Source of the DNA: Limimaricola soesokkakensis
GTDB taxonomy: Bacteria > Pseudomonadota > Alphaproteobacteria > Rhodobacterales > Rhodobacteraceae
Reading direction: 5' to 3'
Assembly: GCF_900172345.1 (NCBI RefSeq)
Contig: NZ_FWFY01000003.1
Span: 186,001-250,000, forward strand
Length of the DNA stretch: 64,000 bases
Both the position numbers and the translations under genes were made by a program. How positions within the stretch are numbered: position 1 is the first letter of the stretch; every line of letters starts with the position of its first letter. Of this stretch, positions 7,612 to 16,090 are shown one piece after another. The notes below the pieces were generated by a model. The model was not told the DNA's origin. It did not search any database and saw nothing but the letters and a program-made list of their open reading frames with translations.

Positions 7612-9656
7612 CAGAGGTCCCGCTGCTGCTTTGCCACCAGCGTCAGCACGTCGTACTGCGCCACCACCTCGGCATCGTCGCGCAGCACGGTGCAGTCCCA
7701 GCGGACCTCGCCGTAATCATCCGTCTCGCGCGGGTTGATCTGCTTGGCGGTAAGCTGGACGCGTAGGCTGTCGCCCGCGTTCACCGGCGTCATGAAGCGC
7801 AGGTTGTCGACACCGTAATTGGCCAGCACCGGGCCCTCGTCGGGCTGAACGAAGAGACCGGCAGCGAAGGAGACGATCAGGTAGCCATGCGCGACGCGGC
7901 CCTCGAAGAACGGGTTCCGCTGCGCCGCTTCCTCGTCCATGTGGGCGTAGAAGGTGTCGCCGGTGAAGTTGGCGAAGTGCTCGATGTCCTCGAGCGTCAC
8001 TTTGCGCGCCTCGGTGACGACAGTGTCGCCGATCTCCAGCTCCGCCAGCGACTTGCGGAAGGGGTGCACTTCCGTCTCGCGGCGGCTTGCCCCCGGCATC
8101 CACTGGCCGATCACCGCCGTAAGCTGGTCCGGCGTACCCTGCAGCGCCGTTCGCTGCATGAAATGCTTCACCGCGCGCATGCCGCCCAGCTCTTCGCCGC
8201 CACCGGCGCGGCCCGGCCCGCCATGCACCATCTGGGGCAGGGGGGAGCCATGGCCGGTCGAGGTCTTGGCGGAGAGGCGGTTGCCGAACAGCACCCGGCC
8301 ATGCAGCTTGGCGATGCCGCGACCGAGCGTCTTCGCGACCTCCGTATCGTCGGTAAAGACCGAAGCGACCAGCGAGCCTGCGCCGCGATTGGCGATCTCG
8401 ATCGCCTCGTCGAGGCTGTCATAGGGCATCAGCGTGCAGACCGGTCCGAAAGCCTCGATCTCATGCGGGGCCTTAGCGGTCAGCGGCTGGTCACAGACCA
8501 ACACGCAAGGCGCGACGAACGCACCCGTCTCCGGCACCGCCCCCGGCGCGATGGCGATGCGGGCCTCGGCGCCGATCGCCTCGACGGCGCGGCGAACCTC
8601 CTCGACCTGATCGGTCGAGGCCAGAGCGCCCATGCGGGTGGCGGCGTCACCGGGATGGCCGATCACCGTCTTCTCGATCCGCACGCGCAGCGCCTCGATC
8701 GTCGGTTCGACCAGCGCGCGCGGCAGGATGGCGCGACGGATCGCGGTGCATTTCTGGCCCGCCTTGGCGGTCATCTCCCGATGCACTTCCTTGACGAACA
8801 GATCGAATTCCGGGCTATCCGGTGTGGCGTCTTGACCGAGGATGCAGGCGTTGAGGCTGTCGGCTTCGGCGGTGAAGCGCACCGCGTTCTCGATGATCGC
8901 CGGCGTATTGCGCAGCTTGCGCGCTGTCGCGGCCGAGCCGGTAAAGGTCACCACGTCCTGGCAGGTGACGCGGTCCAGCAAGTCGCCAGTGCGGCCGCAG
9001 ATCAGCTGCAACGCGCCTTCGGGTAGCTCGCCGGTTTCCAGCATCAGCCGCACGCAGGTTTCGGTGAGGTAGGAGGTCTGGCTGGCGGGCTTCACGATGG
9101 CGGGCATGCCCGCGAGCCATGTCGGCGCGAGCTTTTCCAGCATCCCCCAGACCGGAAAGTTGAAGGCGTTGATGTGGATCGCCACGCCTTCGAGGGGCAT
9201 CAGCACGTGCTGGCCGATGAAGCTGCCATCCTTCGACAGGATCTCAGGCGCACCGTCGGGGATGACCTGCGCATTGGGCAGTTCGCGCCGGCCCTTCGAG
9301 GCATAGGAGAGCATCGTGCCGATGCCGCCCTCGATATCGATCCAGCCATCCGAGCGGGTGGCGCCGGTCGCGGTGGAGATCGCGTAGAGCTCCTCCTTGC
9401 GCTCCATCAGCGCCAGACCGATCCGCTTCATCATCATCGCGCGCTGATGGGTGGTCATCTCGCGCAAGGCCGGGCCGCCGACCTCGCGGCCGTGACGCAG
9501 CATCTCTTCCATGTCGATGCCGGTGGCGTCGACGCGGGCGACCGGATCGCCGGTCGCGGCATCGACCACGATCTGGCCCTCGCCGGTACCGGCCTGCCAG
9601 CGGCCCGCGACGTAGCTTTCAAGACGGCGCGGTTCGGTGGGGATGGCGTCCAGCAT
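7611..9656 (-). CDS. paaZ: Oxepin-CoA hydrolase / 3-oxo-5,6-dehydrosuberyl-CoA semialdehyde dehydrogenase
   Basis: A 681-residue bifunctional enzyme, the same length as E. coli PaaZ. The N-terminal part (to about residue 520) is an aldehyde dehydrogenase with the catalytic cysteine in A-G-Q-K-C-T-A. The C-terminal part (about 540-680) is a MaoC/R-hydratase domain with F-T-G-D-x4-H and G-R-V-A-H-G-Y. It opens the oxepin ring and oxidises the resulting semialdehyde to 3-oxo-5,6-dehydrosuberyl-CoA. The ATG at 9656 was chosen because its product begins MLDAIPTEPRRLESYVAG, the family's usual N-terminus. It starts 2 nt after the stop of paaE. Confidence 0.96.
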   Translation of the reverse strand: MLDAIPTEPRRLESYVAGRWQAGTGEGQIVVDAATGDPVARVDATGIDMEEMLRHGREVGGPALREMTTHQRAMMMKRIGLALMERKEELYAISTATGATRSDGWIDIEGGIGTMLSYASKGRRELPNAQVIPDGAPEILSKDGSFIGQHVLMPLEGVAIHINAFNFPVWGMLEKLAPTWLAGMPAIVKPASQTSYLTETCVRLMLETGELPEGALQLICGRTGDLLDRVTCQDVVTFTGSAATARKLRNTPAIIENAVRFTAEADSLNACILGQDATPDSPEFDLFVKEVHREMTAKAGQKCTAIRRAILPRALVEPTIEALRVRIEKTVIGHPGDAATRMGALASTDQVEEVRRAVEAIGAEARIAIAPGAVPETGAFVAPCVLVCDQPLTAKAPHEIEAFGPVCTLMPYDSLDEAIEIANRGAGSLVASVFTDDTEVAKTLGRGIAKLHGRVLFGNRLSAKTSTGHGSPLPQMVHGGPGRAGGGEELGGMRAVKHFMQRTALQGTPDQLTAVIGQWMPGASRRETEVHPFRKSLAELEIGDTVVTEARKVTLEDIEHFANFTGDTFYAHMDEEAAQRNPFFEGRVAHGYLIVSFAAGLFVQPDEGPVLANYGVDNLRFMTPVNAGDSLRVQLTAKQINPRETDDYGEVRWDCTVLRDDAEVVAQYDVLTLVAKQQRDL

Positions 9657-9658
9657 GC

Positions 9659-10729
9659 TCAGTGTCCTTCGTATTCGATGGTGATCTCGTCCGAGAGCGG
9701 CAGGCACTGGCAGGTCAGCACCAGCCCGTCCGCTACCTCGTTGTCCTCGAGCGCGTAGTTCTGCATCATCTCGACCTCGCCGGACTTCACCCGGCCGATG
9801 CAGGTCGAGCAGACCCCGGCCTTGCAGGAAAAGGGCGCGTCAATGTCGTGCTCGCGCGCCGCGTCGAGCACCGACTGACCGCTGCGCGGCATCTGGAAGC
9901 TGCGCGACACGCCGTCGAGGATCACGGTTGCGCGGATCATGTCGCCGCTCTCGCGCGCGGCCTCGGCCGCGGCCCGCATCTTGGCGCGCCCGGGCTGGGC
10001 GGCGCCGAACAGTTCGAATTTGATCCTGTCCTTCGGCATGCCCGCCTGCTCAAGCGCGCTTGCCACGTCCTTCATCATCGCTTCGGGGCCGCAGATGAAG
10101 GCCATCTCAGCCTTCGGGCTGACCCACGGGCCGAACAGCGCGTGGCATTTTTCGGCGTCGATCCGGCCCGAGAACAGCTCGATCTCCTGCGCCTCGCCCG
10201 AGAACACGTGCACCACGTTCAGCCGGTCGAGATAGCGGTCCTTCAGATCGCCGATCTCGCGCTTGAACATCACCGACGACAGTTGCCGGTTGCCGTAGAC
10301 CAACGTGAAGCGGGCGGCGTCGGAGCCGGCAAGGATGCTCTTGGCGATCGACAGCACGGGGGTGATGCCGGAGCCCGCGGCAAAGCCGAGATAGTGCTTC
10401 TCGCCTGCTTCTTCGGGCGCATGAAACCGGCCTTGCGGCGGCAGCGCCTCGAGCGTGTCGCCGACCTTCAGATCGTGCTTGGCAAAGCTGGAGAAGGCCC
10501 CGCCATCGACCTTCTTGATGCCGACCCGCAGCCCCTCCTCGGGGGTGGCGCAGATCGAATAGGAGCGGCGCAGCTCCTCGCCCTCGAAATCCCGACGGAA
10601 GGTGAGGTATTGACCCGGGCGAAAGCGGAACTTGTCGCAGTCGCCCTTCGCAGGGGCGAGCGAGACCACCACGGCGTCGCGGGTGTCGTGGTCAATGCCG
10701 GTGACGGTCAGCGGATAGAACTCTTGCAT
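9659..10729 (-). CDS. paaE: Phenylacetyl-CoA 1,2-epoxidase reductase subunit PaaE
   Basis: A 356-residue reductase, the same length as E. coli PaaE. An N-terminal FAD domain with R-S-Y-S-I-C, a central NAD(P)H domain with G-S-G-I-T-P, and a C-terminal plant-type 2Fe-2S ferredoxin with the ligand pattern C-x4-C-x2-C-x(about 29)-C (CKAGVCSTC and a distal L-T-C-Q). It passes electrons from NADPH to the PaaA di-iron centre. Its ATG overlaps the TGA of paaD (ATGA), so it is translationally coupled. Confidence 0.96.
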   Translation of the reverse strand: MQEFYPLTVTGIDHDTRDAVVVSLAPAKGDCDKFRFRPGQYLTFRRDFEGEELRRSYSICATPEEGLRVGIKKVDGGAFSSFAKHDLKVGDTLEALPPQGRFHAPEEAGEKHYLGFAAGSGITPVLSIAKSILAGSDAARFTLVYGNRQLSSVMFKREIGDLKDRYLDRLNVVHVFSGEAQEIELFSGRIDAEKCHALFGPWVSPKAEMAFICGPEAMMKDVASALEQAGMPKDRIKFELFGAAQPGRAKMRAAAEAARESGDMIRATVILDGVSRSFQMPRSGQSVLDAAREHDIDAPFSCKAGVCSTCIGRVKSGEVEMMQNYALEDNEVADGLVLTCQCLPLSDEITIEYEGH

Positions 10730-11214
10730 CAGATCGCCTTGAAGTAATCGAAGGGCTCGCGGCAGTCGCGGCAGCGGAACTGCGCCTTGCAGGGGGTGGA
10801 GCCGCGCGCCGCGATGGCCTCGGTGTTCTCCGAGCCGCAAAGCGGGCAGGCGGCGCTCTGGGCCGATAGCATGCCGGCGCAGTTGGCGGCATTCAGTTGC
10901 GGTGGGGCGATGCCGTAATCGAGCAGCTTTTGGCGCCCCTCATCGGTGATCCAGTCGGTCGACCAGGGCGGCGACATCCTGCGACGCACCTCGATCTTGT
11001 CGATGCCGCGGTCGCGTAGCGCGGTTTCGATGTCGAGCGCGATCACCAGCGTTGCGGGACAGCCCGCATAGGTCGGCGTCACGTCGACCACCAGCGTGTC
11101 ATTCTCCCAGCCCACGTCGCGGACGATGCCGAGATCGACCACCGAGATCGCCGGGATCTCAGGGTCGGGCACCTCGCCCAGCCAGCCGCGCACGGTGTCG
11201 GGATCGGGGCGCAT
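10729..11214 (-). CDS. paaD: PaaD, MIP18-family assembly factor of the phenylacetyl-CoA epoxidase
   Basis: A 161-residue protein with an N-terminal DUF59/MIP18 domain (V-P-D-P-E-I-P-x-I-S-V-V-D-L-G, and the T-Y-A-G-C-P motif) and a C-terminal zinc-ribbon-like part (CPLC and CRDC, about residues 130-152). PaaD is needed for epoxidase activity, probably by maturing the iron-sulfur or di-iron centres. The ATG at 11214 gives the canonical start MRPDPDTVRGWL; open frame upstream is antisense to paaC. It lies 5 nt after paaC. Confidence 0.94.
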   Translation of the reverse strand: MRPDPDTVRGWLGEVPDPEIPAISVVDLGIVRDVGWENDTLVVDVTPTYAGCPATLVIALDIETALRDRGIDKIEVRRRMSPPWSTDWITDEGRQKLLDYGIAPPQLNAANCAGMLSAQSAACPLCGSENTEAIAARGSTPCKAQFRCRDCREPFDYFKAI

Positions 11215-11219
11215 CGCGC

Positions 11220-11969
11220 TCACCAGCGTGCGTCGGGGAAGCTGCGCGGGACCTGCTGCATCTCGGCCAGGATATAGCCCATGGTCTCGGTGTGGATGCC
11301 GGTGCGGCCGCCAATGCGGGCGTGGCCGTTGCCGGGGATTTCCAGCGTCGCGCGGGACATCGTGGCGGCAGTCTCGGCTTCGAAGGCCGTGCGGACCCGG
11401 TCGAGGCCGGGCAGCACGCCCTGCGCCACTAGCGTCTCCTCGACCTCGTCGGTCGCCATCAGGTCGGCTGCATAGGGCCACAGCGCATCGAGCGCGCCCT
11501 GCATCTTGGCCCGGCTTTCGTCCGAGCCGTCGCCCAGCCGCACGATCAGGTCGCGCGAGCGGTCGATGTGGTAGCGCACCTCCTTCACCGATTTCTGCGC
11601 CAGATCGCGGATCGCCTCATGGCCGCTCTCGCACAGCGCCTCCTGCATCGGCAGGTGCCACGCGTCGAACAGGTATTGCCGCATCAGCGCATGGGCGAAG
11701 TCGGTATTGGGCCGCTCCACCAGCTGCGCGTTGAGGAACTGTCGCTCGGTGCGGAAGAAGGCGAGGTCGTCGGGGGTGCGACCCTTGCCCTCGGCTTGGG
11801 CGGCGATCTCGTACCAAAGCTGGGTCTGGCCGATCAGGTCGAGGCCCATATTGGCAAAGGCGATGTCTTCCTCGAGCACAGGGGCATGGCCGCACCATGC
11901 GGCGGTCTGCTGGCCGAGGATCAGCGTGGTGTCGCCCATCCGCAGGCAGAAGGTGACGAGCGGATCCAT
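11220..11969 (-). CDS. paaC: Phenylacetyl-CoA 1,2-epoxidase structural subunit PaaC
   Basis: A 249-residue all-helical ferritin-like protein that scaffolds PaaA in the epoxidase. The N-terminus MDPLVTFCLRMGDTTLILGQ and the segment E-D-I-A-F-A-N-M-G-L-D are typical of the family, as is the length. The ATG at 11969 overlaps the paaB stop as TGATG; a GTG one codon upstream is the only alternative. PaaC has lost the catalytic iron ligands kept by PaaA. Confidence 0.95.
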   Translation of the reverse strand: MDPLVTFCLRMGDTTLILGQQTAAWCGHAPVLEEDIAFANMGLDLIGQTQLWYEIAAQAEGKGRTPDDLAFFRTERQFLNAQLVERPNTDFAHALMRQYLFDAWHLPMQEALCESGHEAIRDLAQKSVKEVRYHIDRSRDLIVRLGDGSDESRAKMQGALDALWPYAADLMATDEVEETLVAQGVLPGLDRVRTAFEAETAATMSRATLEIPGNGHARIGGRTGIHTETMGYILAEMQQVPRSFPDARW

Positions 11970-12253
11970 CACATCGCCCCCACATCGTCGGGGATATTGA
12001 AGAAGCTCGGGTGGCGGTAGACCTTGGACTTCGGCGCCGCAAAGTTCTGCTCGGCGGTGTCCGGATCGAAGGCGGTGATCTTGTTCGATTCCACAACCCA
12101 GATGCTCATGCCCTCGTTGCGGCGGGTATAGACGTCACGCGCGTTCTTCAGCGCCATTTCAGCGTCGGGCGCGTGCAGCGAGCCGACATGCCGGTGCGAC
12201 AGCCCATGCTGGCCGCGGATGAAGATCTCCCACAGGGGCCATTCCTTGCTCAT
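11969..12253 (-). CDS. paaB: Phenylacetyl-CoA 1,2-epoxidase subunit PaaB
   Basis: A 94-residue protein starting MSKEWPLWEIFIRGQHGLSH, characteristic of PaaB, which bridges the PaaAC heterodimers. The following G-S-L-H-A-P-D-A-E-M-A-L-K-N-A-R-D segment is also diagnostic. The ATG at 12253 gives the family length, and extension upstream would run into paaA. Spacing to paaA is 5 nt, and its TGA overlaps the paaC ATG. Confidence 0.96.
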   Translation of the reverse strand: MSKEWPLWEIFIRGQHGLSHRHVGSLHAPDAEMALKNARDVYTRRNEGMSIWVVESNKITAFDPDTAEQNFAAPKSKVYRHPSFFNIPDDVGAM

Positions 12254-12258
12254 GTCGC

Positions 12259-13227
12259 TCACTCCGCCGCGATGGTCTGCTGTTTCTCGGCATGGGCGGT
12301 CAGCCCGTCGCGATACCACGCGCCGTCGTCCCAGGCCTTGTTGCGCGCCGCCAACCGGTCACGGTTGCACGGGCCGTTGCCCTTGAGCACCTCGTAGAAC
12401 TCGGACCAGTCCGGCTCGCCGAAATCGTAACCGCCCTTCTCCTCGTTCCAGGCGAGGTCGGGGTCGGGAACGGTGAGGCCCAGCCATTCGGCCTGCGGCA
12501 CGGTCTGATCGACGAATTTCTGCCGCAACTCGTCATTGGTGTTCTGCTTGATGCCCCATTTCATCGACTGCTCGGAATGCACCGAGTCCTTATCGGACGG
12601 GCCGAACATCATCAGCGAGGGCCACCACCAGCGGTTCAGCGCGTCCTGCGCTATCGCCTTCTGGTCGTCGGTGCCCTGGCAAAGCTGGCGCATGATGTCG
12701 AAGCCCTGACGCTGGTGGAAGCTCTCTTCCTTGCAGACGCGGATCATCGCGCGGGAATAGGGGCCATAGGAGCAGCGCTGCAGGGGCACCTGATTCATGA
12801 TCGCGGCCCCGTCCACGAGCCAGCCGACCGCGCCGATATCGGCCCAGGTCAGGGTCGGGTAGTTGAAGATCGAGGAATACTTGGCCTTGCCCGACAAAAG
12901 CTGCGCGGTCATCTCGTCGCGGCTGATCCCCAGCGTCTCGGCGGCGCAGTAGAGGTAGAGCCCGTGACCGGCCTCGTCCTGCACCTTGGCCAAGAGGATC
13001 GCCTTCCTTTGCAGCGACGGCGCGCGGGTGATCCAGTTGCCCTCGGGCAGCTGACCCACGATCTCGGAATGCGCGTGCTGGCTGATCTGGCGGATCAGCG
13101 TCTTGCGGTAGCCCTCGGGCATCCAATCATTGGCCTCGATCCGCACGCCGCGATCGATCTTCTCCTGAAACTCGTGGTCCTTCTCGGAGGTCTCGGCGGC
13201 CCCGGTCTCGACGAGCTGTGCGTACAT
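12259..13227 (-). CDS. paaA: Phenylacetyl-CoA 1,2-epoxidase catalytic subunit PaaA
   Basis: A 322-residue di-iron monooxygenase subunit. The carboxylate/histidine ligands are visible in D-E-A-G-H and E-E-S-F-H, both E-x2-H pairs of the ferritin-like four-helix bundle. It inserts one oxygen atom into phenylacetyl-CoA to form the 1,2-epoxide. It is the first gene of the tight paaABCDEZY run, and a 158-bp gap upstream carries repeated ATGTGAC motifs that may hold its promoter and operator. Confidence 0.97.
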   Translation of the reverse strand: MYAQLVETGAAETSEKDHEFQEKIDRGVRIEANDWMPEGYRKTLIRQISQHAHSEIVGQLPEGNWITRAPSLQRKAILLAKVQDEAGHGLYLYCAAETLGISRDEMTAQLLSGKAKYSSIFNYPTLTWADIGAVGWLVDGAAIMNQVPLQRCSYGPYSRAMIRVCKEESFHQRQGFDIMRQLCQGTDDQKAIAQDALNRWWWPSLMMFGPSDKDSVHSEQSMKWGIKQNTNDELRQKFVDQTVPQAEWLGLTVPDPDLAWNEEKGGYDFGEPDWSEFYEVLKGNGPCNRDRLAARNKAWDDGAWYRDGLTAHAEKQQTIAAE

Positions 13228-13291
13228 GTCGGATCTCCTGCGGCTTGCAACGAGTCGGTTTCCGCACGGGATTCATCGACTCTCCCGAATT

Positions 13292-13314
13292 ATGTGACAT
13301 GTGACGTGGCACAT
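13292..13314. promoter_or_regulatory. Candidate paa operator: tandem ATGTGAC and a dyad upstream of paaA
   Basis: Two ATGTGAC copies lie end to end at 13292-13298 and 13299-13305. The second forms a dyad with CACAT at 13310-13314 (ATGTG, 6 nt, CACAT). The site is 65-87 bp upstream of the paaA ATG, in the 158-bp gap after paaX. One more ATGTGAC occurs in the paaG/transporter intergenic region. Binding by PaaX or another regulator is inference. Confidence 0.4.
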
Positions 13315-13385
13315 TTCAAGTCACAAGATCGGATGTGTGTGATGTATCGTGACAGCGTTCCGCAGGGCGGAACTGCCTTGCCGGA

Positions 13386-14237
13386 TCAGTGGTAGGAGAG
13401 ATCCGCGATGCGCCGGGCGATGCGGGTCGGATCGGCTCTGAGGGGGCCATCGCGATCGACGAAGTCGCGCGCCACGGCGGCATCGGCACCGGGGGTGAGG
13501 TGCAGGTAGAGCCGGGCGAACAGCGCGCGCACCTCCGGGCCCTGCCAATTCTCGGGCAACATCCCCAGTGGCAGCGCCGGGTCCGACAGCGCGATATCGC
13601 GATAGACATGCACCAGCAGCAGCCGCAGCCCCAACGCCTCTTCAGGGCTGCAGGACAGGCCGTCGAGCGGTGCGAAGCCCTCCATGAAACGCGCCATCCG
13701 TTCGGCCAGCGCGTCGAGCGGCCATGCGGCGCGGGCCATCTCGGTCAGGTCATCCTCGGTGGTGGCATGGAAATGCGGCGCGCCCAAGGGGGGCAGGGGG
13801 TCGCCGCGATCCGGCAGGATCGCGAGATAGGGCTCGGCCATGCCGAAGCGCAGTCGCGTCAGCCGGGTCACCAGCGCTTCGCGCCCCGGTCCCTGCGGCA
13901 ACGCCACGAGATGCCAGCCTTTGAGCGGCGCGGCGCGGGGGCGGCGATAGATGAGCCGCGCGGCGCGCTGGAACTCCTTTTCTGCCGAGGCGGTGAGCCG
14001 GTAGTAGCTTTTGCGCCCGTCCTTTACCCCCTCGATCCGCTCGGCGGCGACGAGCCGCGACACGGCGGTGCGCACCCGGCTTTCACTCAGGCCGACGGCG
14101 GCGCAGGCCGAGATGATGTTGCCCATCCAGATCTCGCCGCCGCGTGGCGCCACCACATCGCCATAGAGCGTGACGATGAAGGCGCCGGCGCTGACCGGAT
14201 TGGCGGCGAGGACGTTGTGCAGGGCATCTGGCGACAT
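13386..14237 (-). CDS. paaX: Phenylacetic acid degradation repressor PaaX
   Basis: A 283-residue GntR-like winged-helix repressor. The N-terminal V-T-L-Y-G-D-V-V-A-P-R-G-G-E-I-W segment and the following S-E-S-R-V-R-T-A-V-S-R-L helix are diagnostic of PaaX, as is the C-terminal F-x-R-L-Y-L-H-L-T region. PaaX represses paa genes and is released by phenylacetyl-CoA. The ATG at 14237 gives the usual start just before the wing domain; an ATG 54 bp upstream, 3 nt past the paaK stop, is the alternative. It sits between paaK and paaA on the same strand, so it may be autoregulated. Confidence 0.93.
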   Translation of the reverse strand: MSPDALHNVLAANPVSAGAFIVTLYGDVVAPRGGEIWMGNIISACAAVGLSESRVRTAVSRLVAAERIEGVKDGRKSYYRLTASAEKEFQRAARLIYRRPRAAPLKGWHLVALPQGPGREALVTRLTRLRFGMAEPYLAILPDRGDPLPPLGAPHFHATTEDDLTEMARAAWPLDALAERMARFMEGFAPLDGLSCSPEEALGLRLLLVHVYRDIALSDPALPLGMLPENWQGPEVRALFARLYLHLTPGADAAVARDFVDRDGPLRADPTRIARRIADLSYH

Positions 14238-14294
14238 GTCGGCTCCGGGTTGTGCGCGAGAACCGGTGTAGTGCCCTCGCGCCATGGGCACAAT

Positions 14295-15605
14295 TCAGCC
14301 CTTGGGCCGCTCGTCGATGACGCGCTTCGCCTTGCCCTCCGAGCGTGCGATGCTGCCGCAAGGCTTGATCTCGACCTTGCACGACACGCCGACCACGCTC
14401 TTGACGTGGCCCATCAGCTCGCGCGCGGCGGCCTGCGCCGTGGCTTCGTCGCCATCGGTCTTGCACTCGCAATGGATGCACATCTCGTCCATCCGGCCCT
14501 TGCGGGACAGGTGGATCTGGTAATGCGGAGCCAGCGCCGCGCATTTCAAGATCTGCTCCTCGATCTGGGTCGGGAAGACGTTGACGCCGCGCAGGATGAT
14601 CATGTCGTCGCTGCGCCCCGTCACCTTCTCCATCCGCCGCATCGAGCGCGCGGTGCCGGGCAGCAGCCGCGTCAGGTCGCGGGTGCGGTAGCGAATGATC
14701 GGAAAGGCTTCCTTGGTGAGCGAGGTGAAGACCAACTCGCCCTCTTGGCCGTCTTCGACCGGTTCGCCGGTCTCGGGGTCGATGATTTCCGGGTAGAAAT
14801 GGTCCTCCCAGATGTGCAAACCGTCCTTGGTCTCGACGCATTCCTGCGCGACGCCCGGGCCCATCACCTCGGAGAGGCCGAAGATATCGACCGCATCCAT
14901 GTCGAAGGCCTGCTCGATTTCCTGCCGCATCGCGTTGGTCCAGGGCTCGGCCCCGAAGATGCCGGTCTTCAACGAGCTTTCGCGCGGGTCGAGCCCGGCG
15001 GCGCGGTAGGCGCCGAGGATCGACAGCATGTAGGAGGGGGTGACCATGATGATCGAGGGCTTGAAGTCTTCGATCAGCGTGATCTGGCGCTCCGTCATGC
15101 CGCCGGAGACCGGCACCACGGTGCAGCCCAGCCGCTCGGCCCCGTAATGCGCGCCAAGCCCACCGGTGAACAGGCCATAGCCATAGGCGACGTGGCAGAT
15201 GTCGCCCGGCGCGCCGCCCGCAGCCCGGATCGAACGCGCCATCACGTCGGCCCATGTGTCGATGTCGTTCTTCGTATAGGCCACGACCGTGGGTTTGCCG
15301 GTGGTGCCCGAGGAGGCGTGCAGCCGCGCGATCTGGCATTGCGGCACCGCGAACATCCCGAAGGGGTAGTTGTCGCGCAGGTCCTGCTTCACGGTGAAGG
15401 GGAATTTCTTGAGGTCCGACAACGATTTCAGATCGTCCGGATGGACGCCGCATTCGTCGAACTTGGCCCGGTAGAAGGGCGAGCCCTCATAGGCGCGCTT
15501 GAGCGTCTGCTTCATCCGCTGGAGCTGCAGTGCCGCGATCTCGTCGCGCGAGGCGGTCTCGATCGGGTCGAGGGGCGCGCGCGCCCCGGTGGGTCTGGTG
15601 AGCAT
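14295..15605 (-). CDS. paaK: Phenylacetate-CoA ligase
   Basis: A 436-residue adenylate-forming enzyme that activates phenylacetate with ATP and CoA. The P-loop-like S-S-G-T-T-G-K-P-T motif lies near residue 100, followed by Y-G-Y-G-L-F-T-G-G-L-G and, later, the D-D-M-I-I-L-R-G-V-N-V-F-P segment of PaaK proteins. The ATG at 15605 follows a strong GGAGG ribosome site at 5-nt spacing and gives the expected length. It lies between paaI (42-bp gap) and paaX. Confidence 0.97.
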   Translation of the reverse strand: MLTRPTGARAPLDPIETASRDEIAALQLQRMKQTLKRAYEGSPFYRAKFDECGVHPDDLKSLSDLKKFPFTVKQDLRDNYPFGMFAVPQCQIARLHASSGTTGKPTVVAYTKNDIDTWADVMARSIRAAGGAPGDICHVAYGYGLFTGGLGAHYGAERLGCTVVPVSGGMTERQITLIEDFKPSIIMVTPSYMLSILGAYRAAGLDPRESSLKTGIFGAEPWTNAMRQEIEQAFDMDAVDIFGLSEVMGPGVAQECVETKDGLHIWEDHFYPEIIDPETGEPVEDGQEGELVFTSLTKEAFPIIRYRTRDLTRLLPGTARSMRRMEKVTGRSDDMIILRGVNVFPTQIEEQILKCAALAPHYQIHLSRKGRMDEMCIHCECKTDGDEATAQAAARELMGHVKSVVGVSCKVEIKPCGSIARSEGKAKRVIDERPKG

Positions 15606-15646
15606 GTCGTCCTCCCTCGGGCGCCCTCCCGTGGCGCCGCATCTGT

Positions 15647-16090
15647 TCACTTGGCGCGTGGCGTCACGATCCGTGAATTGCCGCGGAAGCTGGCGATCAA
15701 TGTACCGTCCTCGCGCCGCACCGCCACGTCGTAGAGTCCCGAACGCCCGGCCCGGGTGACCTCCGTCCCGGTGCCGATCAGCACGTCGCCCAAGCGCCCC
15801 GGCGCGTGGTAGACGATGTCGCATTGCACGCCGACGGCTTGGTAGTCGTAGCTGTTGGCGGCAAAGGCAAAGACGCTGTCGGCGAAGGCGAAGGTCAGGC
15901 CGCCATGCAGCGTGCCATGGCCGTTCACCATGTCCTCGCGCACCCGCATCCGCATCACGGCGGTGCCGGGTCCGACCTCGAGAAGCTCCATTCCCATCGC
16001 CTTGCTGGCGGTGTCCTCGTCCCACATCTCCTGCGTACGCTTTTCGGCCTGGGCCTGCGGGTCGAGCTTCATCTCCACCGCGCCGCTCAT
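15647..16090 (-). CDS. paaI: Hydroxyphenylacetyl-CoA thioesterase PaaI
   Basis: A 147-residue hotdog-fold thioesterase with the motif N-G-H-G-T-L-H-G-G-L-T-F-A-F-A-D-S (about residues 56-72), which carries the active-site residues. It releases CoA from ring-hydroxylated or stalled phenylacetyl-CoA derivatives, protecting the CoA pool. Its ATG overlaps the stop of paaG (ATGA), so the two are translationally coupled. Confidence 0.94.
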   Translation of the reverse strand: MSGAVEMKLDPQAQAEKRTQEMWDEDTASKAMGMELLEVGPGTAVMRMRVREDMVNGHGTLHGGLTFAFADSVFAFAANSYDYQAVGVQCDIVYHAPGRLGDVLIGTGTEVTRAGRSGLYDVAVRREDGTLIASFRGNSRIVTPRAK